Assembly (NCBI GenBank): GCA_026119935.1
Contig: JALRMH010000002.1
Location: 248,001 to 312,000 of the forward strand
Origin: Endothia cerciana
Taxonomy: Eukaryota; Ascomycota; Sordariomycetes; Diaporthales; Cryphonectriaceae
DNA: 64,000 bases
Direction of reading: 5' to 3'
Positions 56,605 through 64,000 of the stretch are shown piece by piece; position 1 is the stretch's first letter, and each line of letters begins with the position of its first letter. Made by a program: the position numbers and the translations under genes. Below the pieces are notes generated by a model. The model was not told the origin of the DNA. It made no database searches and saw nothing but the letters and a program-made list of their open reading frames with translations.

Positions 56605-57454
56605 TCAGCCCAGCTTCGAAACCTCGCCCTGCCCTTTATGCTGCCTCTCCGCCTCGAGCTCCTTCTCGGCCTGCCGGTAGTACTTCGCGGTGTCGACACC
56701 GTGCTGGTTGTGGTTGACAAAATTGAACCAGGGAATGACGTCAGAAAAGAGGGAAGAGAATCGTGACTGCCGCGCCGCGACGCCCTGCATGTGTGTGGAG
56801 AGCTTGCTCACGCCGTATAGTGGCTCGCCGCGCTTGACCTTGTCGACCATCTCGCGCATGTCCATCTCAACCTCGCGGGCGTTTTCGGTGAAACCGTAGA
56901 AACGGACTGTAGAGCAGCCATGAATCGTCAGCCAATTGTCATGCTCTCGTGCTGCCTGTAGTGATCCATGTGATATGCGGGCCATCTTCTCGCCTTGACA
57001 TCCCCCTCCTCCCTCGATCTGGGTCTGGATTGGGCTCACGTACGGATCGATCGGTTGTAGAAGGCCAGGAAACCACCACAGATACCGAGAGCACCGGCTA
57101 GCCTCATGACGGGGGCAAAGCCTCCCCTGCCGACGTATGAGGGCGCGCAACGCTCCATCGTCCACAACAGACCGGGCCCTGCTGCTGCCGCGGTGGCGCC
57201 GAAGGCGTAGTCTGAGGGGCGGGCATAGCCGATGACTCGCTTGAAGTGCCTACAGGGCACAGATTAGACCGCCATGTCTGCTTTGATACGTGCGGTGGGC
57301 TAGGAGGGGGTTTCGTACGGGTCATTGTCTATGAGCTGTGATCACGCGTCAGCGGCAGGGACACTCGCGGGGTCAATTGATGAGCAGGACTCACAGGGAA
57401 GTCGGTCTTGATTTGCCTACTTGGTATGTAGGTCTGGGATGGCTGGTTCGACAT
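56605..57454 (-). CDS. NADH:ubiquinone oxidoreductase (complex I) 21 kDa subunit
   Basis: Four exons give 194 residues: 57454-57395, 57335-57319, 57249-57044 and 56906-56605. The second exon is only 17 nt (coding LIDND plus two bases). It is required to give KTDFP-LIDNDP-HFKRVIGYARPS, the start of the fungal 21 kDa subunit N-terminal domain. ATAAAAGPGLLWTMERCAPS, RLAGALGICGGFLAFYNRSI and, after the last intron, LRFYGFTENAREVEMDMREM, DKVKRGEPLYG and NFVNHNQHGVDTAKYY complete the accessory-subunit signature. It is a single-pass accessory subunit of mitochondrial complex I. It is divergent from Csm3, with 322 bases between the ATGs. Confidence 0.93.
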
Positions 57455-57776
57455 GCTTGCGACGGGGCAATCTTGTTGCCAGCGGGCGTGAGGACTGCGG
57501 TTTCTGATGCGTTCAAGTGCTTGTCAATTGATGATCTGCGAGTGGACGTCAAGCTCGCCCGAAGCAAGTTGTGCCTCAGGCCTCAAAAATGGCTCGGGAG
57601 CAGCCGAGCAGCGGACAGGGATTCTTTGGGTGCACGGACCAGCCCATTAACTTTCCTGCGCGTTACCCGGAAACTGAGACGCGTCTCGCAGCAGATCACC
57701 ACGAATTACACGGGAGACGCTCGGTCGCATTTTGCAAATCCAGCGTTGAATCCTTCTCTATCAACTCCATCACAAC
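57455..57776. promoter_or_regulatory. shared divergent promoter region
   Basis: The 322 bases between the ATG of the complex I subunit gene (minus) and the ATG of Csm3 (plus) must hold both promoters. I see no TATA box in a convincing position; the region is of mixed composition. Confidence 0.5.
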
Positions 57777-58988
57777 ATGGCCTCGAAGACGGACTCGAGA
57801 GCACCAGATCTAGATGATCTTGACAACTACTTACTGGAAGGGGACCTGGAGGATAACCCCTTCGCCTCGCCCAAAGGAGACAAATCCGACTCCAACAAGC
57901 GCAAGGAGCCTGGCGATGGACTAGGTCTTGACGAGGAAGTATCGGTAGCGAAGAAGGCCAGAGTACCGCGAGTCAAGCTCGATACAGAGAGGTATGAGTT
58001 TCTCCGGGCAACTTCCTTCCGTGGTGCTTTTATGCTGACCCTGACCAGGCTGCTTTCACAGAAGGGCATACCGGCACTGCGGAGGCGGGCGAGGGATCTG
58101 AAACTGATGGGGAAGGGCCACGAGGTAAGATCAGGAAATTGGATGCTTATTCAACAGCGTGAGCTCACCGACCATCTCTAGTGGGGTGACGCATCGCGCC
58201 TCCTCTCCTTTTACCAGGAATGGCTCGACGACCTCTTCCCCCGGGGCAAGTTCCTCGACGCACTTGCTATGGTGGAGAGGGCTGGGCACAACAAGCAGCT
58301 TCGAAGACTACGCGTTGATTGGATCAACGAGGGTAGGCCCAAGACGAGTGTTGTCGCCGAGGGCGGAGACGGGGACTCCGCCGCCGGAACGGAGCAGCAG
58401 GGCGGGGACTCCGCGCCAAAGCAAGGCGAACGGATTGCGCCGATCTTCGAGAAGGCCGCGGGTGGTCGCCCAAAGACGCCGGATGTGGACGATCTGTTTG
58501 GAGATGAGGATGATATCTACAAGGCGACCCCTCTCGGCGCGAAGGGGAATGGCGCAGCCTCGGAGACCAGAGGAGGGCCGGACGATGATGAGCTGGACGC
58601 GCTGATGGCAGAGACTGCGGCGAGTGGACCGACGCCTCCCACAAGACCGAGTGATGGAGTGGTGAAGAGCATATTTGGCGACGGAAAGCCCGGGCCTGCA
58701 CCAACTCAGCCTGAGGACGATGACCTGGATGCGCTCATTGCGGAGGCTGAAGCCGAGCAGGGCTCCCGACAGAAAGCGTCAACGGCTGTGGCAAAAATCA
58801 CCAAAGGATCTTGTATAGCTGGAGAGGGCACCAACGACGATATGGATGACCTGGATGCGCTCATGGCAGAAGGAGAAGCTCAGCCTGCGCACTCAAGGCC
58901 CGCTGTGGTCAATGCATCGGCTTCGGAACCGATAGTCTCAGATCTCAATGATGAGGAGGCAATGGCGGAGATGGACGGGCTTTGGTAG
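57777..58988 (+). CDS. csm3: Csm3/Swi3 (TIPIN-like) replication fork protection protein
   Basis: Three exons, 57777-57991, 58049-58124 and 58182-58988, give 365 residues. The Swi3 domain is assembled across the introns: PRVKLDTER-LLSQKGIPAL, RRRARDLKLMGKGHE-WGDAS, RLLSFYQEWLDDLFPRGKFL and DALAMVERAGHNK (about residues 64-140). This is the conserved core that pairs with Tof1/Swi1 in the fork protection complex. The C-terminal half is acidic and disordered. It has VDDLFGDEDDIY and three copies of an LDAL[MI]AE motif, each after Asp residues (near 58590, 58725 and 58850), then a final NDEEAMAEMDGLW. Nuclear location and role in S-phase fork stability are from the family. Confidence 0.92.
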
Positions 58989-59305
58989 ATATGGAAATGT
59001 GTGATCGATATCCTCATTCATGATTTTATAATACCTGAAGGGTGCTTTGATAGCGGCAGCGTGATATTGGTGCTGTAGTTGTTGTTTGATGGTCGATGCA
59101 GGGGAGCTGTTCTGCGATGGCGTCAATGAAACCTTGACCCCAGGTCTCTGGTCTTTGGTGGGGCTGGTTTGTTTGCATCCCACTCACGTTCCCACATCCC
59201 ACCCTGCAACTCGCCCTCCGATCACAACACCACAAGCTTCATAATACATACCGACGTTCTTGGTGGGCTCGTTCGTCAGATAATACCTTCTAGCTGTTCA
59301 ATAGT

Positions 59306-62300
59306 ATGACCGATTCCCTGGCAGAAGCCCTTGAACGGCTTCAGCTCCTCGAGAAGTCCACTCAAGACGACCCCATCGACGACATTCTCGAGAGAACAGC
59401 TCCCCGCCGTCAAAGAACGCAAAACCCTGAGGAGCTCAAGGCGCACCTTGAAGAGAAGTACCTGTCACCACCACAGACCTTCTCTACGGAGTGGTTGAAC
59501 AGATTGCAGCAGTACGTCAATGCTCTCTTTTCCTAGCTGAGCCACACCCTCCGGAAGCGGGCACTAACAAGGCATCATTATAGACGATGGGACATCGAGA
59601 CCGACTACGCCGACCTCTTCAAGATTGCACCTACACAGACCCGCACAGTCACGCGCTTTGAACGGAAAGGCCTTGAGGGCCGGGTAGTGGGCTACAAGAA
59701 TGTCACCGTGACAGCCAGCAGTGCCACCGCGAAGAACTCAACTTCCCTGCTACGAAAACCTGGTTCGAGAGCAGACTTCGTGCGCGGCGCCGCTGGCTTT
59801 TTCCCATTTGCGCCTGGTGGTTTGGATGGAATAGAGGCCACAGCTGCGCTTGAGGACCAGGCACTACGAAGAGATGGCTACCTTGACGGCGAGTCTGGCT
59901 CCACAAACAAGTTGGAGAGGGTTATCACACTTGGCAACAAGGACAGCCTGTTGTCGGTTGCACCTGGCATGACCCGGGGCATTGACTTCTCCAGAAAGAA
60001 GACCGGAATCGAAGAGAAGGACGCCAAGGAAGTTGAGGAAGAGCTCGACCAGGAGCCAGATCAATTACACAATGGCGAGGACGCGGACGGAGACGTTGCT
60101 GCCAATAGTAAAGACAGTACACCAGAGAACGATTCAGAGGCCGATGAGGATGGCGAAGACATAGACGCCCTGCTGCCAGTCGAGTTCCCTGCGCTGCAGC
60201 CTCGTGGCCAACTTGCCTCGTCAAGCGCTAGGAGAGCTGGGCGGGAGTGGGCACACATGGTGGACATCAAGCGGGAGATACCCAACTTCCGTGAGCTGGT
60301 ACCCGACATGGCGAGAGAGTGGCCCTTCGAGCTCGACACATTCCAGAAGGAGGCTATTTATCACATCGAGAACGGTGACTCTGTCTTCGTTGCGGCACAC
60401 ACCTCCGCAGGCAAGACGGTCGTGGCTGAATATGCAATCGCTTTGGCGGCGAGGCACATGACGAAGGCCATCTACACATCACCCATCAAGGCGCTCAGCA
60501 ATCAGAAATTCCGAGACTTTCGGCAGACGTTCGACGAGGTTGGTATCTTGACAGGAGATGTGCAGATCAACCCTGAGGCTAGCTGCCTGATCATGACCAC
60601 GGAAATTCTGCGGAGCATGCTTTACAGAGGCGCTGATCTTATACGCGATGTGGAGTTTGTCATCTTCGACGAGGTACACTACGTCAACGATATGGAGCGA
60701 GGTGTGGTCTGGGAAGAGGTCATCATCATGCTACCTGACCATGTCTCACTCATCCTTCTCTCTGCAACGGTGCCCAACACACACGAATTTGCTTCGTGGG
60801 TGGGCCGTACGAAGAAGAAGGACATCTACGTCATCTCGACACCCAAACGGCCGGTGCCTCTGGAACATTATCTTTGGGCCAACAAGAACATTCACAAGAT
60901 TGTGGACTCGGACAGAAAATTCAGCGAGAAGGGCTGGAAGGAGGCCAACGCGGCTGCACAACGTCGAGACCAGGCCCCAGCTGCCGCGCCAGTGGCCAAC
61001 GCCAGAGGAGGCACCAATCAAAGGGGAGCTCGTGGTGGAAACAATCAGAGGGGTGGTCAGAACCAACGCGGAGGCCGTGGAGGCAACAACCAGAGAGGCA
61101 GGGGAGGGCCGCCTCGAGCAAGTCACAACCCTGGCCATATGGGCCGCGGCGGTCGTCCGGGGTTCTCTTCGGCTGCGCAGGACAAGAATCTCTGGGTTCA
61201 TCTGGTGCAGTTCCTGAAGAAGTCGAGCCTGCTTCCCGCGTGCATCTTCGTCTTTTCCAAGAAGCGATGCGAGGAGAATGCCGACGCACTGACCAATCAG
61301 GATTTTACGACGGCCCAGGAGAAGAGCCACATTCACATGATCGTCGAGAAGTCGCTTGCGCGGCTGAAGCCCGACGATCGGGTACTCCCTCAGATCATCC
61401 GGATGAGAGAGCTTCTGTCACGCGGCATAGCGGTACACCATGGCGGCTTGCTCCCCATCGTCAAGGAGCTCGTTGAGATCCTCTTTGCCCAGACTCTCGT
61501 AAAAGTTCTCTTCGCTACAGAGACATTTGCCATGGGTCTGAATCTTCCAACAAGAACGGTCGTGTTCTCCGGCTACAGGAAGCACGATGGTCACTCGTTT
61601 AGAGATCTATACCCTGGCGAGTATACACAGATGGCAGGACGGGCAGGACGACGAGGTCTTGATACAGTTGGATCTGTCATTATTGTCCCCCCTGGCGGCG
61701 GCGAGGTTCCACCCGTCGTCGATCTGCAGAAGATGATTCTCGGAGAACCACAAAAGCTTCGATCACAATTCCGCCTCACCTACAACATGATCCTCAACCT
61801 GCTCCGAGTAGAAGCCCTGAAGATTGAGGAAATGATCAAACGCAGTTTCTCTGAGCACGCAACACAACAGCTGCTGCCAGAGCATGAGAAGGCTGTCAAA
61901 CTCTCCGAGGCGGATTTGGCGAGGGTCAAGCGGGATACTTGCGACATCTGCGACGTTCACATGGACGAGTGTCACCAGGCCGCACAGGACTACAAACGGT
62001 TGACGGGGGAGCTGTACAAGGGCATACTAAGCCTTCCGATCGGAAGGAGGATGTTCACCCGAGGCGCACTTATCGTCTTCCAGAAGGACGGAATCAGAAC
62101 ACCGGGGATATTGCTCGCGGACGGAGTTAGTATGCAAGTAACTGCGAACGTTGGACCCACGATGCAGGTTCTCGAGATCAAGCCTAACAGGGAGGCACGC
62201 GACTCTACCGACCTACTGCCTTACCTGGGAGCCCTCCGTGGTTATTTCAAGGAGCTCCCCAAGAATAAGAGGCACATCCACCAAAAGGTCGTGCATGTAC

Positions 62301-63300
62301 CTCTTTCGGACGTCGAGGTACTGACTGGCTGCCTCACCAAAAATATTGTCCCTGAGATCTTCAACGGAGGTGAAGATGGTAAGAAGGCCAAGGAGCTTAT
62401 TACCAAGATATTCCAGACTTGGGGCGGCCCTGATTTCGACGAAGCGGATCTCAGCAAGATCAAGAGCTTGTCTCTGCAGGAAATCAAGGAACAGAGGCTG
62501 CAGGCGGAAAGCACGATATTGGGTTCTGAGGCTCTGAAGTGTCCTCAGTTCCTCAAGCACGTAAGTCAACCCCTTCCCACTTGAGCATCGGAAGGAAAGT
62601 GCTGACCAGAGAATTACAGTTCGCCATGTGTCACGATCAGTGGCTGATCAAAGAACATATTGAAGGGCTCAAACAGGCCCTCTCCAACCAGAACCTCCAA
62701 CTTCTTCCCGATTACGAACAGCGCGTTCAAGTCTTGAAGGATCTGGATTTCATCGATGACGCCTCCCGCATTCAGCTGAAGGGCAAAGTCGCGTGCGAGA
62801 TACACTCAGGCGACGAGTTGGTGCTCACCGAGTTGATACTCGACAACGTGCTTGCCGACTACGAACCTGCTGAGATCGCCGCCCTGCTCTCCGCGTTCGT
62901 CTTCCAGGAAAAGTCCGATAGCACACCTAACCTGAGCAGCAACCTCGAGCGGGGGCGCGACAAGATCATCGAGATTTCTGAGAAGGTCAACAACGTGCAG
63001 ACGCTCCACCAGGTCATCCAGACTTCTGATGAGAGAAACGACTTCGCCCGCAGGCCTCGGTTCGGCCTCATGGAGGTCGTGTACGAATGGGCGCGGGGCA
63101 TGAGTTTCAAAACCATCACGGACCTGACGGACGTTCTTGAGGGGACGATCGTCAGGACGATCTCGAGGCTGGACGAGACGTGCCGTGAGGTAAAGAATGC
63201 GGCAAGGCTTATCGGCGACCCGCAGCTGTATCAGAAGATGCAGACGGCGCAGGAGATGATCAAGAGGGATATTACGGCAGTGGCGAGTCTCTATGTGTAG
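59306..63300 (+). CDS. ski2: Ski2-type RNA helicase (Ski complex, cytoplasmic exosome cofactor)
   Basis: Three exons, 59306-59511, 59584-62560 and 62620-63300, give 1287 residues, the length usual for Ski2. Helicase motifs: AHTSAGKT (340-347), DEVH box (431-434), LILLSATVPN, and QMAGRAGRRG (751-760). FDTFQ-like Q-motif context is ELDTFQKEAIYHIENGDSVF. An RGG-rich insert (ARGGNNQRGGQNQRGGRGG and neighbours, about 542-597) follows the first RecA domain. The C-terminal DSHCT domain ends MIKRDITAVASLYV. The N-terminal arm (RWDIETDYADLF, RFERKGLEGRVVGYK) is that of Ski2 rather than Mtr4. It unwinds mRNA into the exosome with Ski3 and Ski8. Confidence 0.95.
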
Positions 63301-64000
63301 ATGTTCTGTTCGCACACACCGACAACTACTTTTTGGGCTCAGCACCAACCAGCAACCTGGCTGCCCAAGCACTATGGAGACTGGCCCTGGGAAAGAGTGT
63401 CCACTCTGCACTTTCTCCGCGCATGAGATTACGAGCATGGCATACGGCGTCGGACATGTGTTGTGGGATTGGCGGAAAAGAGAAGGTATGGTGGCGTTTG
63501 GTAGAGCATGAATGGACAGATGCACACGCCAAGGCCAACCCGGAAGTTCCCCCCTATCCCCCTCACCTCACCATTCCGCTATGTTGCCTTGGTACAAATT
63601 GACTGCTGTCTAGCTGCCTCTACCTTATGCGATGCGCACAAGACAGCATCTCGGTGAAAAGATCAGCTTTAGCACGCATGCTGTGTAAGCCTCAGGCGTC
63701 GCCATACCTCATCGCTCGTCAGCCTAAGGAAGCAACCCGCACAGCCTTGTCCAGAGATGATGACCTCACCCTCCCGTCAGCCTTACCATAGGCCGTTACT
63801 GTACGCACGCCAGTCAGCCCACGACCCTCACTACTGTCATGCCCATGCTTAATTAGTTACTTGTTACCTATCAAATGTCACCGCCGCCGTCCGCATCGCC
63901 CTACCCTCCTAGGCCCCGCTAGCTACGAGCCGTCTATCTAAGCACCTCGCTAGCCCTCGCACCTATCGTCATCCACTTCTGCCAGAGCCCCCAGAGCTGA
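63301..64000. other. intergenic, Ski2 3' side
   Basis: No supported gene. The ORFs at 63293-63602 overlap and lack a pattern. From about 63660 the sequence is C-rich with TAG/CTAG-containing stretches and could be upstream DNA of a gene outside the window. Confidence 0.45.

Overview
The window is nuclear DNA of a filamentous ascomycete (Pezizomycotina, probably a Sordariomycete; the class is my inference). The evidence is short spliceosomal introns (about 50-80 nt, GTAAGT-like donors, CTGAC/CTAAC-like branch sites), typical fungal single-copy genes (Ski2 helicase, Csm3/Swi3, complex I 21 kDa subunit, mitoribosomal mS45/Bot1), a cAMP-receptor-like GPCR and a dynamin-like GTPase, and moderate GC with many simple repeats.

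Layout. 0-9 kb is gene-poor and degenerate: a possible small membrane protein, a cluster of glycine-rich loci around a decayed SesB-like serine hydrolase with a glycine-rich tail, and a DUF7587-like ORF. At 9-14.3 kb there is a Ser/Thr-rich membrane-anchored protein, a GT25-type glycosyltransferase with an internally shifted frame, mS45 and a tyrosine phosphatase; the last two converge. From 14.3 to 30 kb is a gene desert. In it I found two tiny zinc-finger-like genes whose exons are too short for ordinary ORF calling, and several relics: a 189-nt tandem coding repeat, a frameshifted relic, and a fungal-specific gene stopped by one in-frame TGA. At 30-41 kb lie a four-pass MARVEL-like protein, a long low-complexity protein, and a Cys-rich protein with a motif resembling HET-s-related amyloid signalling motifs. 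At 41-57 kb lie the dynamin-like GTPase, a GT2 polysaccharide synthase interrupted exactly at its QxxRW motif, the GPCR, a six-cysteine secreted protein and an NmrA-like protein. At 56.6-63.3 kb is a compact housekeeping block: complex I 21 kDa subunit, divergent Csm3, then Ski2.

Functional view. The housekeeping genes look intact and well spliced. The accessory genes (GT2, GT25, SesB-like, the 29-kb gene) show lesions, so the region mixes conserved blocks with decaying lineage-specific material. There is no PKS/NRPS cluster, CRISPR array, rRNA gene, complete tRNA gene or recognisable intact transposon. All family assignments come from reading translations; no database search was run. Exon boundaries were placed by frame, splice signals and family continuity.
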